A stretch of DNA of 37,946 nucleotides from NCBI GenBank assembly GCA_013002505.1, contig JABDJL010000088.1:1-37946 (forward strand), read 5' to 3'. The stretch's first letter is position 1, and every line of letters starts with the position of its first letter. Positions 29,316 to 36,721 of this stretch are shown here, piece after piece. A model generated the notes under the pieces. That model was not told the origin of the DNA. It worked only from the letters and a program-made list of their open reading frames with translations, and searched no databases. The translations under genes and the position numbers were made by a program. The stretch comes from Lysobacterales bacterium. Lineage in GTDB: Bacteria > Pseudomonadota > Gammaproteobacteria > Xanthomonadales > SZUA-36.

Positions 29316-30502
29316 CCCGAGTTCCGAAAGTAACGCCCAATGGCATGCCGGCCCGCGTGATGCTGGCTTTTCTGGCTACCGCGGGACTGTTTTATGTCAA
29401 TATCATGCCGGCCCTGGTCAACGGCCTGATCGACGGCCTGGGTTTTAGCAATCAACAGGCCGGTGCGATCGGCTCGGCCAATGTTTACGGCGCCGCATTC
29501 GGCGCCCTGTGCATCGTCTTCTTCATCAAGAAACTGAACTGGAAAATCGCTGCAACGGTCATGCTAATCGGGCTGATCGGTATGGACCTGTTGTCAATGC
29601 TCGTGCAGGACGCTGCATGGCTGACCGCTACGCGGTTCGTGCACGGCTTTGTCGGCGGCATGCTGGTGGGTACGGGGTTTTCGGTCATTGCGCGGACCAG
29701 CGAAACGGACCGTACTTTTGGCGTTCTGTTGTTTGTCCAGTTCGGGCTTGGCGGACTGGGTGTCATGTTACTGCCCGGCCTGGTGCCCGTGTACGGTGTC
29801 ACGATCCTGTTCTGGAGCCTGATTGCGTTCAGTGCCGTAACCCTGGCCATGCTGCCTTTCCTGCCCGCGTACCCGGCACAAGACCAAGCAAATCCCCTGT
29901 CCATCGAACAATCGCCAGTAGCGCGCGTGCCGCTGGTGTTAACGCTGTTGGCCATTTTTGCCTTCCAGGGCGCCAACATGGGCTTGTACGCCTTCATAAT
30001 TGGCCTGGGAAAACATTATGGGCTGGAACTGGGCTTTATCAGCACGACGTTGGGAATCGCGGCATGGATTGGTCTCGCGGGGGCCGGGCTGGTAATCCTG
30101 ATGTCGGACCGGTTCGGCCATTTCAGGCCCATCGTGTGGGGCACCCTGTTGACGGCCGCCGGCTCCGCGGCTTTCGTCTTTAGCGACATTGCCGCCGTCT
30201 TTTTTATCGCCAATTGCCTGCTGGGCGTCACCTGGGCGTTCGTGATTGCCTACCTGCTCGGCCTGGTTTCGCGATTTGACAGTCGTGGACAAATGGCTGC
30301 CCTGGGTGGATTTGCATCCAAAATGGGATTGGCTTCCGGGCCTGCCCTGGTCGCCTGGTTACTGGGCGAAGATAATTACGCGCTGGTGATCTGGGTCTGC
30401 GTATCTGCGATGGTTGCCAGTATCTTGCTGGTCTGGCGCCCGGCAAGCCTGCAGGACCGGGCGGCGCAAGCCCAGGTCGTTTTCAGATCCACTCGTCCAT
30501 GA
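29312..30502 (+). CDS. MFS transporter
   Basis: The start ATG at 29312 overlaps the hydrolase stop (ATGA). An AGGGAA lies about nine bases before it, so translation is coupled. The 396-residue protein has about 12 hydrophobic helices (for example VMLAFLATAGLFYVNIMPAL and VPLVLTLLAIFAFQGANMGL) with a polar loop near residue 190 in the middle. No family-specific motif reveals the substrate. Downstream of a secreted hydrolase, it may carry the product or precursor. Its stop overlaps the end of the convergent kinase gene by 20 bases (30483-30502). A longer upstream frame beginning at 29072 lies inside the hydrolase gene and is ignored. Confidence 0.88.
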   Translation: MTRVPKVTPNGMPARVMLAFLATAGLFYVNIMPALVNGLIDGLGFSNQQAGAIGSANVYGAAFGALCIVFFIKKLNWKIAATVMLIGLIGMDLLSMLVQDAAWLTATRFVHGFVGGMLVGTGFSVIARTSETDRTFGVLLFVQFGLGGLGVMLLPGLVPVYGVTILFWSLIAFSAVTLAMLPFLPAYPAQDQANPLSIEQSPVARVPLVLTLLAIFAFQGANMGLYAFIIGLGKHYGLELGFISTTLGIAAWIGLAGAGLVILMSDRFGHFRPIVWGTLLTAAGSAAFVFSDIAAVFFIANCLLGVTWAFVIAYLLGLVSRFDSRGQMAALGGFASKMGLASGPALVAWLLGEDNYALVIWVCVSAMVASILLVWRPASLQDRAAQAQVVFRSTRP

Positions 30503-31286
30503 TGACTTCAGACGGACGGTGCGTGGTGCTGGTCCGCAGGTACCACAATTCGGAAAGGCAGTTAAAGACCGTGCGTTGCTGGGCCAGGCGGCGCAGGTCA
30601 TCTTCGACCGGCAGGCGTTCGAGATAATGACGCAAAAATATCTGTACCAGCTTATCCGGCAGGCTGTGGTGTTCAATGACGGTAGCGAGATCGAACAGCG
30701 GGTCGCCCATACCGGCAAATTCCCAGTCAATGAGGTTGACGGCCTCTGATTCCAGGATATTGTGGTTGAGCAGATCGTTGTGGCACAGGCAGTCCACGTG
30801 GGCCTTGGATTCAAGCTTTTCCAGTGCGCTTTTCGCCTTGTCCGCCAGCTCACGGGACTCATCCGTGCCCACTTGCGCTGCATAGCTCTCTACAGCTTTT
30901 GTGGGCTCAAACTTCGCGTTAACGGCGGGCAGGCTGTGCAGCACGCGCAGCGTATCGGCCAACCGTTTCAGGGCTTTCTTGTTTTGCAGTTCGGATACGG
31001 TCCAGTTGGTGCCGGCCGTGAATTCGCGCAGGAAAATGCCGTTTTCATGGTCGAAATACAGCGGTTCGGGCGACAGTCCGGCCGCCGCCACCATGCGCAG
31101 GACTTCTTCCTCCGCACCGCGTTGCAGGCCAAGCTCCCGGGCCGCCGGCTTGTCCACGCGCAATACGTAGCGGCGGGCAAAATGCTTGATCAGAAGGGTT
31201 TTACTGGTAGCACCGTCGGATAACACCATGCCGATTTCGGCCCGCGCGAAACCCGGAATTTGAGTCAATGCACTCTCAGGTGTCAT
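30483..31286 (-). CDS. Choline-kinase-fold phosphotransferase, probable thiamine kinase
   Basis: The ATG at 31286 gives 267 residues with the ChoK/APH kinase fold: the catalytic loop CLCHNDLLNHNIL (D171, N176) and the metal-binding LIDWEFAGMGDPLFDL (D187). E. coli thiamine kinase ThiK belongs to the same superfamily, and this gene is the last of a TPP-riboswitch-headed operon with a PnuC-family permease. I infer that it phosphorylates imported thiamine to thiamine monophosphate. A choline or aminoglycoside substrate is not excluded. The ATG lies inside the permease gene end (11-base overlap). The gene end overlaps the convergent MFS gene. Confidence 0.8.
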   Translation of the reverse strand: MTPESALTQIPGFARAEIGMVLSDGATSKTLLIKHFARRYVLRVDKPAARELGLQRGAEEEVLRMVAAAGLSPEPLYFDHENGIFLREFTAGTNWTVSELQNKKALKRLADTLRVLHSLPAVNAKFEPTKAVESYAAQVGTDESRELADKAKSALEKLESKAHVDCLCHNDLLNHNILESEAVNLIDWEFAGMGDPLFDLATVIEHHSLPDKLVQIFLRHYLERLPVEDDLRRLAQQRTVFNCLSELWYLRTSTTHRPSEVIMDEWI

Positions 31287-31887
31287 ATTCAGCCCGCCCT
31301 GTATTATTGTTCGGCATGCTTGCTCGCCAACTGCGATAGCCAATGACGATCATCACCAGGTATGCCACGAACAGCAATGCCGTGAGGTTCAGCCCCCGAG
31401 CAGTATAAAGACCTACCGAAATTGCGTCTATGACGAACCAGTAAATCCAGTTCTCCAGTATTTTGCGCGCCACCATGTAAGTAGCGACCACCGCACCCCA
31501 GGTCGTCAGTGAGTCCCAGAACGGCAAGGCAGCTTGCGTAAACTGCTGAAGCAAGCCGCCGCTGGAAACAACCAGCAGCGCGATGACCGCCAGCGCCACT
31601 AAGTGGTTGCGAAGCGGCCAGGTTGTAACTGCCAAGGCACCGCCCCTGGCCGCCCCGCCCCGCCACTGCCACCAGCCATAGCCGGCCATGGCCAGGTAAA
31701 ACACCTGCAAGGCTGATTCCATGTACAGGCCAGCCTGGTACATGACAAACAGGAAAATCAGCGTACTGGCCGCCGCCGCAGCCCAGCACCAGATATTTTG
31801 CCTGATGGCCAGCAACAGGTAAGCGACCGCCAGGGCCACTGCCAGCGCTTCCCACGTGAAGAACGCGCTCAGCAGCGAATCAATCAA
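31276..31887 (-). CDS. pnuT: PnuC-family vitamin permease, probable thiamine transporter PnuT
   Basis: The 203-residue integral membrane protein has seven or so helices and PnuC signatures: GYGWWQWRGG near residue 70 and ENWIYWFVIDAISVGLYTAR near residues 145-164. PnuC transporters move unphosphorylated vitamins by facilitated diffusion. PnuT is the thiamine subtype, often under TPP riboswitch control, which holds here. The start is TTG at 31887, overlapping the preceding gene's stop by eight bases; no ATG lies near. Imported thiamine would be trapped by the downstream kinase. Confidence 0.86.
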   Translation of the reverse strand: MIDSLLSAFFTWEALAVALAVAYLLLAIRQNIWCWAAAAASTLIFLFVMYQAGLYMESALQVFYLAMAGYGWWQWRGGAARGGALAVTTWPLRNHLVALAVIALLVVSSGGLLQQFTQAALPFWDSLTTWGAVVATYMVARKILENWIYWFVIDAISVGLYTARGLNLTALLFVAYLVMIVIGYRSWRASMPNNNTGRAEYDT

Positions 31888-32149
31888 GGTCAGGCGCGCT
31901 GAGAACCGGCAGCGCCGTATTCAGGTACTTGACCACCAGTACCGCCCGGCCGGGCCCTGACATGCATGCCCGCATGGCCTGGTTAATGGCTTGCGTGACA
32001 TCGTCGAAACTTCCGGAGATCTGAGTGCTCATGCGGTTGGTCACCATTTGCAGCCCTGCTTGCCCGGCCAGCTCAGTGATAAATGCCTTTATAGGCGGAA
32101 TGTAATCTTCGGCTAACGGGTAGAAACTCAATTCAGCGGTCAGTTGCAT
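31880..32149 (-). CDS. YkoF/MTH1187-type thiamine-binding domain protein
   Basis: The 89-residue protein begins MQLTAELSFYPLAEDYIPPI and contains TNRMSTQISGSFDDVTQAIN, matching the small ferredoxin-like thiamine-binding (YkoF-related) family. The ATG at 32149 has GGAG five bases upstream; an upstream TTG is rejected. It has no signal peptide, so it is probably cytosolic. It lies between the TonB receptor and the PnuT-like permease in a TPP-controlled operon. A thiamine or hydroxymethylpyrimidine binding or buffering role is inferred. Confidence 0.82.
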   Translation of the reverse strand: MQLTAELSFYPLAEDYIPPIKAFITELAGQAGLQMVTNRMSTQISGSFDDVTQAINQAMRACMSGPGRAVLVVKYLNTALPVLSAPDLD

Positions 32150-32163
32150 GACATCTCCGTCGT

Positions 32164-34350
32164 TCAATATCGGTAGGTGGCCGTCAGGCCATAGTGGCGG
32201 GGATCACCCAGACGAGTGAATCGCTCACGGACAAATAGTGGCGGCGTCAGGCCAAAGTAGAAGCCGCGCGTGAAGTAGTCTTCGTCGAACAGGTTGCGCA
32301 CCCAGGCGCTGATATCCCATTTGCCGAATAAGCGCTTGACGCGCAGGTTGACGACGCTGCGCGAGGACGCTTGTTCGTCGTGGCTGTAGTCGAAATAGAA
32401 GTCGTCCATCAACTGCCAGTCCAGTCTTGCTGACCAACGATTTGAGTCGAGGTAGCTGACGCCAAGGTTGGCGTTCCAGGAAGGCGCATGGGCAAACGAG
32501 CGGCCGTTGAGGCTACCCGGGACACCCACTTCCCTTTCCAGCGCGAAATTGTCGATCCGGGTGGACAGCAGGCCCAGGCTGCCGTGCAAGGTCCAGCGTG
32601 GACCCACTTGCCACTGCAGCGAGGATTCGAGACCGCGAGAGCGCCCGCTTGCATTGCTGGTGATAAAAATAAAGTCATTGGGGTTGTCGGTAAATTGCGC
32701 CGAACTGCGCACCTGCATGTCGTGGCGGCGCATGTGAAACAGGCTTACTGCACCCGAAATTCGGCCGTCGAGCCACTCGCCGCGCATACCCGCCTCGACA
32801 TTAAGCAGCGACTCGGGATCGAACGCAATGGCGGACTGATCAATCGCCGCGCTCGCTGCCACGCGTGCAAAGCTGGGATTGAAGCCACCGGCCTTGTAAC
32901 CGCGGGATACCAGTGCATACAGGCTGTTGCTGTCTGACAGTTCGAACGTTAAGCCGATATCGCCGCCCCACAGGGTCTTCGCCGGGCTGAAATGATTGAC
33001 GACCGGCATGTCCGGGTTACCGTATATCCGGTCCCGGAAGCGGTCGGAATAGTCCGCCTCCCAGCGCTCGGTGCGCAGGCCAAGCGATAAGCGGCTGCGT
33101 TCTGTCAGATCTATGTCGAGCTTGCCGAACAGCGCATGGTTACGCGCCTCGAACGCACTGTCGAGACGGGTGTCGCTGAGACACGGAGTGCAATAGGCGA
33201 ATGGCGCATCGACGCTGTCGTCGTAGATGCCGGCCGAGACGATGTCGTTGGACTCATCCAGGTGCTGGAAATAGACCCCCACCAGCCAATCCGCACGATC
33301 GTTGAACAGGCGGCTGTTTTGGTTGGAAATGAAGCGTAGTTCCTGGCTCAGGGTCTGGCGAATACGGATATCCCGGTAGGTATAGTCATAAAGATAGGGC
33401 GCCCAGTAATCGGCGTCGCCCCATTCGCCATCATAGGAAAACAGGATGTCTGAATCGGCAAAGCCGGTAATGCTGACCAGGTCCACGGCCCGCCCCAGGG
33501 GCCCGTTGATTTTCAGCGAGGCGCCGGTGGTGCGCTGTTGGTCCCGGCCCGGATTGTCCGCGTAGGTGATGCGGCCATTGTCGGGCGCCCAGGCATCGTA
33601 TCCGTTGTCAAAATCGGCCCATAACAGGCTCAGGCGCACCTGCCACTGCCCGGACAGGCGCCAGCCCAGTTTGCCGCGCAGCAGCGTCTCATCACGACCG
33701 TTACTGTCGTCCAGACCGAGAGAGACATTGTCATAAAAGCCGTTGCTCTTCATGCGCTGCAACGAGAAACGGCCATCCAGCCCGCCAACCACCTCGCCGC
33801 CGGCAGACATTGAAACCGAACGCGTGTCGTCATTGCCAACGCTGACGCGAGCTTCGAACTCTGGCTCCGAAACCTCGTTGGCCGACTGGAGATACACCAG
33901 GCCACCGATCGCGTTGGCCCCGAAGCGCGTGGCCTGGGGACCACGCAGCACTTCGACTCGCTCGACATCGAACAGGCTGGCGATCCCGCCAATGCCTGAA
34001 AGGTCGATGTCGTCAACGATAAAACCCACCGAAGGATTGGGTGCGCCTTCATACTGCTCCAGTTCGCCGATGCCGCGCAGCTGAAAGTAGCGCGCACGCG
34101 AGCCTTCGCCGGACAGGTTCATATTCGGTACCAACGCGACCAGTTCCTGGGCGTGGCCCAACGTGGCCGTCTCGATTTCATCACTGTCGAGTCGCGTCAT
34201 GCTGGCCGCGAAATCACCGTTGCCGTCGTCGCGCAGGGCCGAGACCAGCACTTCTTCCTGTAGTTGTTCTGTCGCTTGAGGCTCGCTTTCAGCTTGCACG
34301 GCAATGCACTGCAGCGATAAAGCAAAGGCTAAGGATTGGCGGCTCAACAT
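32164..34350 (-). CDS. TonB-dependent receptor, probable thiamine uptake
   Basis: The 728-residue receptor has a signal peptide (MLSRQSLAFALSLQCIAVQA), a TonB-box-like EEVLVSALR, a plug with VERVEVLRGPQATRFGANAI, GGLVYLQ and a barrel ending in Tyr (GLTATYRY). TonB receptors under TPP riboswitches are predicted thiamine or precursor importers (often called OMR1), so this substrate is inferred from regulation and not from the protein sequence. The ATG at 34350 follows AGGGAA about eight bases upstream, in a segment that can base-pair with the aptamer's 3' flank. The gap to the small thiamine-binding gene is only 14 bases. Confidence 0.9.
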   Translation of the reverse strand: MLSRQSLAFALSLQCIAVQAESEPQATEQLQEEVLVSALRDDGNGDFAASMTRLDSDEIETATLGHAQELVALVPNMNLSGEGSRARYFQLRGIGELEQYEGAPNPSVGFIVDDIDLSGIGGIASLFDVERVEVLRGPQATRFGANAIGGLVYLQSANEVSEPEFEARVSVGNDDTRSVSMSAGGEVVGGLDGRFSLQRMKSNGFYDNVSLGLDDSNGRDETLLRGKLGWRLSGQWQVRLSLLWADFDNGYDAWAPDNGRITYADNPGRDQQRTTGASLKINGPLGRAVDLVSITGFADSDILFSYDGEWGDADYWAPYLYDYTYRDIRIRQTLSQELRFISNQNSRLFNDRADWLVGVYFQHLDESNDIVSAGIYDDSVDAPFAYCTPCLSDTRLDSAFEARNHALFGKLDIDLTERSRLSLGLRTERWEADYSDRFRDRIYGNPDMPVVNHFSPAKTLWGGDIGLTFELSDSNSLYALVSRGYKAGGFNPSFARVAASAAIDQSAIAFDPESLLNVEAGMRGEWLDGRISGAVSLFHMRRHDMQVRSSAQFTDNPNDFIFITSNASGRSRGLESSLQWQVGPRWTLHGSLGLLSTRIDNFALEREVGVPGSLNGRSFAHAPSWNANLGVSYLDSNRWSARLDWQLMDDFYFDYSHDEQASSRSVVNLRVKRLFGKWDISAWVRNLFDEDYFTRGFYFGLTPPLFVRERFTRLGDPRHYGLTATYRY

Positions 34351-34353
34351 GTC

Positions 34354-34410
34354 AGGATTCCCTGTGGGTCAGAGATCCGGTCGGCCTGGAGTGGGAATGT
34401 GTAGAATCCT
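34354..34410 (-). promoter_or_regulatory. Possible expression platform sequestering the receptor's SD
   Basis: On the minus strand AGGATTC (34410-34404), directly at the 3' end of the TPP aptamer, is complementary over seven bases to GAATCCT (34360-34354). The second arm overlaps the AGGGAATCC ribosome-binding region upstream of the receptor ATG (34350). Pairing would hide the ribosome binding site, a common design for translational TPP riboswitches. The alternative pairing was not computed. Confidence 0.55.
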
Positions 34411-34497
34411 ATTCCTACGCCGGCATTAACCGGATCAGGTTCTAGGGGTTCCTGCCTGGCAGATCTCAGGCCCTTCCGGGCCACCCCCAAGGAATGG
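34409..34497 (-). promoter_or_regulatory. TPP riboswitch (THI element)
   Basis: On the minus strand the conserved blocks appear in order: GGGGGTG near the 5' end, CTGAGA (34469-34464), ACCTGAT (34440-34434) and TAATGCCGGCGTAGG (34428-34414). ATTCCT (34495-34490) can pair with AGGAAT (34416-34411) as P1. It lies about 60 bases upstream of the TonB receptor ATG, so it should reduce expression of the receptor, thiamine-binding protein, permease and kinase when thiamine pyrophosphate is plentiful. Confidence 0.97.
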
Positions 34498-34525
34498 ACT
34501 ATAGTCTAGAGGATAAACTCAACAA
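34498..34525 (-). promoter_or_regulatory. Candidate promoter of the thiamine operon
   Basis: On the minus strand TTGTTG (34525-34520) and TATAGT (34503-34498) are separated by 16 bases. TATAGT is five of six to the sigma-70 -10 consensus; TTGTTG matches three of six. A start about seven bases later falls at the 5' edge of the riboswitch. It sits in the 62-base gap to the divergent oxidase. Confidence 0.5.
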
Positions 34526-34559
34526 TCGAAACCCACGAAGACCCGAAGGACGTAAACTC

Positions 34560-35921
34560 ATGAGTAATATCACAGACTTGCAGCAAGCCCTCAGAGGCCG
34601 GCTGATTCAGCAATCTGATGCCGGCTTCGACGAAGCGAGACAAGTCTATAACGCCATGCACGACAAGCGGCCTGCCTTGATTATCCAGGCTGCCGATACG
34701 GCAGATGTGGTCGCATCGGTGAACCATGCCCGCATCAATGGGCTGGACGTGGCGGTCCGGGGTGGTGGCCACAGCGTTCCGGGTTACGGCACTTGTGATG
34801 GTGGCCTGGTAATCGACCTGGGCCTACTCAACCATGTTGTCGTGGACCCCGAAAACCGAATAGTCCAGGCTGGCGGTGGTTGCACCCTGGGCGGCGTTGA
34901 CCATGCCACGCACGCCTATGGGCTCGCGGTACCTGGCGGCACGGTGTCCAGCACCGGCCTGGGCGGGCTGACCCTGGGTGGCGGCATGGGCCACCTCTCC
35001 CGCTCGTGCGGCCTGAGCATCGATAACCTGGTTGGCGCCGAGGTCGTGACCGCTAACGGCGACATCGTGCACTGCAGCGAAGACAATGAGCCTGACCTGT
35101 TCTGGGCAATTCGGGGCGGTGGCGGAAACTTCGGGGTTGTGACGTCATTTGCATTCGTCGGTCATCATGTACCCTCGGTGTTTGCCGGACCCACTTTTTT
35201 CGAGCCTGACGCCCAGGTTATTCGAAACTACCAGCGCCTGGTCCAGGAGGCGCCCTGGGAACTCAATGCCATACTCGCCTTTGCCCAGGCGCCGCCGGCG
35301 CCGTTTGTGCCAGAAGCCTGGCACCTGAAGCCAGTCATTGGAATCCTCAGCTGCTGGAGTGGCGATGACGACCAGGACGAAGATCTGCCGGACATGGTTG
35401 CCTCGGCCGGAAAGGTGGTTGGACAGGCTATGTGGCGCATGCCCTATCCGCAGGTCAACACTTTCTTTGACGAATTGCTACCGAGAGGTTTACGCCATTA
35501 CTGGAAGGCCAGTGCGGCGCGCGAGTTTCCAGAAGGCGCCATTGCGGCTCACATGGAATATGGAACGAAGGTCCCAACTATCGAGGGCGGTAATTTCATT
35601 TTTTCCACCGATGGCGCTTGCCACCAGGTGGATGAACAAGCGACCGCATTCGCCAACCGGTCCGCCTGTTTCAGTTCCGCATTGTCGGCCATCTGGCATC
35701 AGCCTGAGGACGATCAACGCAATATCCAGTGGGTACGCGACTATTACGACGCGCTTGCGCCCCATTCCGACCCGGGCGCCTATATCAATTTCATGGCCGA
35801 TGACGAAGACATGGACCTGGATAGCAACTTTGGCGCCAAGTATCTGAAATTACGCGAATTGAAAGCGCAATATGATCCGGACAACCTGTTTCATCACAAC
35901 CAGAACATTCCGCCAGCCTGA
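34560..35921 (+). CDS. FAD-linked oxidase, berberine-bridge-enzyme (BBE) type
   Basis: The 453-residue protein has an FAD-binding_4 domain (about 40-205) with VRGGGHSVPGYG. H71 in this motif is the usual covalent FAD-linking histidine. GLGGLTLGGGMGHLSRSCG follows, and the BBE C-terminus ends NLFHHNQNIPP. Such enzymes oxidise alcohols, sugars or other electron-rich groups with O2. The substrate is not clear. The second FAD-linking cysteine found in some members is not in its usual place, so linkage is probably by histidine alone. The ATG at 34560 follows AAGGA nine bases upstream. Divergent from the thiamine operon, it may be unrelated to it. Confidence 0.9.
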   Translation: MSNITDLQQALRGRLIQQSDAGFDEARQVYNAMHDKRPALIIQAADTADVVASVNHARINGLDVAVRGGGHSVPGYGTCDGGLVIDLGLLNHVVVDPENRIVQAGGGCTLGGVDHATHAYGLAVPGGTVSSTGLGGLTLGGGMGHLSRSCGLSIDNLVGAEVVTANGDIVHCSEDNEPDLFWAIRGGGGNFGVVTSFAFVGHHVPSVFAGPTFFEPDAQVIRNYQRLVQEAPWELNAILAFAQAPPAPFVPEAWHLKPVIGILSCWSGDDDQDEDLPDMVASAGKVVGQAMWRMPYPQVNTFFDELLPRGLRHYWKASAAREFPEGAIAAHMEYGTKVPTIEGGNFIFSTDGACHQVDEQATAFANRSACFSSALSAIWHQPEDDQRNIQWVRDYYDALAPHSDPGAYINFMADDEDMDLDSNFGAKYLKLRELKAQYDPDNLFHHNQNIPPA

Positions 35922-35930
35922 TGGTCTTAG

Positions 35931-35959
35931 TCATTGAATGTAGCTGAATGAGTTACAAT
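35931..35959 (+). promoter_or_regulatory. Candidate ssrA promoter
   Basis: A -10-like TACAAT (35954-35959) lies 33 bases before the mature tmRNA 5' end. The -35 is weak: TCATTG (35931-35936) at 17 bases, or TTGAAT at only 14. A 5' leader would be removed by RNase P, as in other tmRNAs. Confidence 0.35.
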
Positions 35960-35991
35960 ATCTGTCACGTGATTCTTCGGAATTACTGCCT

Positions 35992-36353
35992 GGGGGCGAC
36001 CTGGCTTCGACGTGGGTCGTGAATCCTGAGGTGCATGCCGAGCCGCATACAACTCGTAAAACTGTTTGCAAAAAACTTAGTTGCCAATGATGACAACTAC
36101 GCACTAGCAGCCTAATAAACTGCATAGCGCCCTTCGCCAAAGCGTGTCCGTGCGCGTTGGAGTCCGGAGGTCACCCGACACGGAACCGCGATGAAGCACG
36201 CCTGGTGTGGATTCGTTAAAACTTATCCAGGCTCGTTGATTGTTTTCCCATGCCGGCCGGGTAGCCTTCAACTAAAACAATAGGACGGACAAGCATGTAG
36301 AGCCAAGGGTGGATCACTTACGGACGCGGGTTCGATTCCCGCCGCCTCCACCA
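35992..36353 (+). ncRNA. ssrA: tmRNA (SsrA)
   Basis: The 5' end GGGGGCGACCTGGCTTCGAC and the 3' end GCGGGTTCGATTCCCGCCGC followed by CTCCACCA are the tmRNA hallmarks. The acceptor stem GGGGGCG pairs with CGCCTCC (one G-U). The T-arm reads GCGGGTTCGATTCCCGC. The tag-coding region (36083-36118) reads Ala-Asn-Asp-Asp-Asn-Tyr-Ala-Leu-Ala-Ala then TAA TAA. It rescues stalled ribosomes together with SmpB, encoded at 20165. The length (362 bases) is normal for a one-piece tmRNA with encoded CCA. Confidence 0.98.
36083..36118 (+). other. ssrA: tmRNA tag-coding frame
   Basis: Codons GCC AAT GAT GAC AAC TAC GCA CTA GCA GCC TAA TAA encode ANDDNYALAA. The ALAA C-terminus is the degron read by ClpXP and ClpAP in proteobacteria. 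The upstream GTTGCC contains the resume codon GCC. Confidence 0.95.
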
Positions 36354-36359
36354 ATTACT

Positions 36360-36384
36360 AAAGCCGCCTCCGGGCGGCTTTTTA
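36360..36384 (+). terminator. Rho-independent terminator of ssrA
   Basis: A stem AAAGCCGCC / GGCGGCTTT with a four-base loop is followed by TTAA; counting the T residues at the stem base, five Ts are consecutive. It starts six bases after the tmRNA CCA. Outer arms CCAATTA and TAATTGG extend the palindrome. Confidence 0.93.
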
Positions 36385-36721
36385 ATTGGTCGATGAATGA
36401 GAAAGATGGGCCATCCCTGGCCCACTTTCATGTCACTACGCAGGCGCGCGGGCCTGCTTCGCTCTTGCACTTCGCATTCGCTCGTGTTGGCACATCCATG
36501 TTCCAATGCAACTATTCCTCGAAAATCATCAAACCGGTCTGCTCAAATCTACATAGTTCGGAATTTCTGGGGCACAGCGGCTGGCCAGGAACCGGCAGGC
36601 TTGAGCGACAGGGATGTCGCGACAGAGCCTACAGGGATGTATTCACGGCGTCCTGCCGGGACCGGGTAGGCGCTGCGCCAAAATGGTCGGCGTGATCTTG
36701 TTCGTGCAAAGCGGAAGCAAG
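36385..36721. other. Gene-free stretch with several inverted repeats
   Basis: No convincing coding frame was found. It holds an imperfect long hairpin at 36397-36431 (TGGGCCA tccc TGGCCCA core with flanking GAAAG/CTTTC), a short GCAGG...CCTGC repeat near 36440-36458 and the structured repeat described at 36592-36659. It separates the ssrA terminator from the convergent gene to the right. Its composition is not strikingly different from neighbours. Confidence 0.6.
36592..36659. repeat. Structured element with inverted ends and twin ACAGGGATGT
   Basis: CCGGCAGG (36592-36599) is an exact inverted partner of CCTGCCGG (36652-36659). Between them, ACAGGGATGT occurs twice, and the first copy sits inside a perfect hairpin GCGACA ggga TGTCGC. 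The design resembles extragenic palindromic repeats found in many gammaproteobacterial gene ends. Only one copy was noticed in this window. Confidence 0.65.

Noticed and set aside
36341-36353. tmRNA 3' end as an island attachment site
   Set aside because: No second copy of the 3' end and no integrase or phage gene was found downstream in the window.
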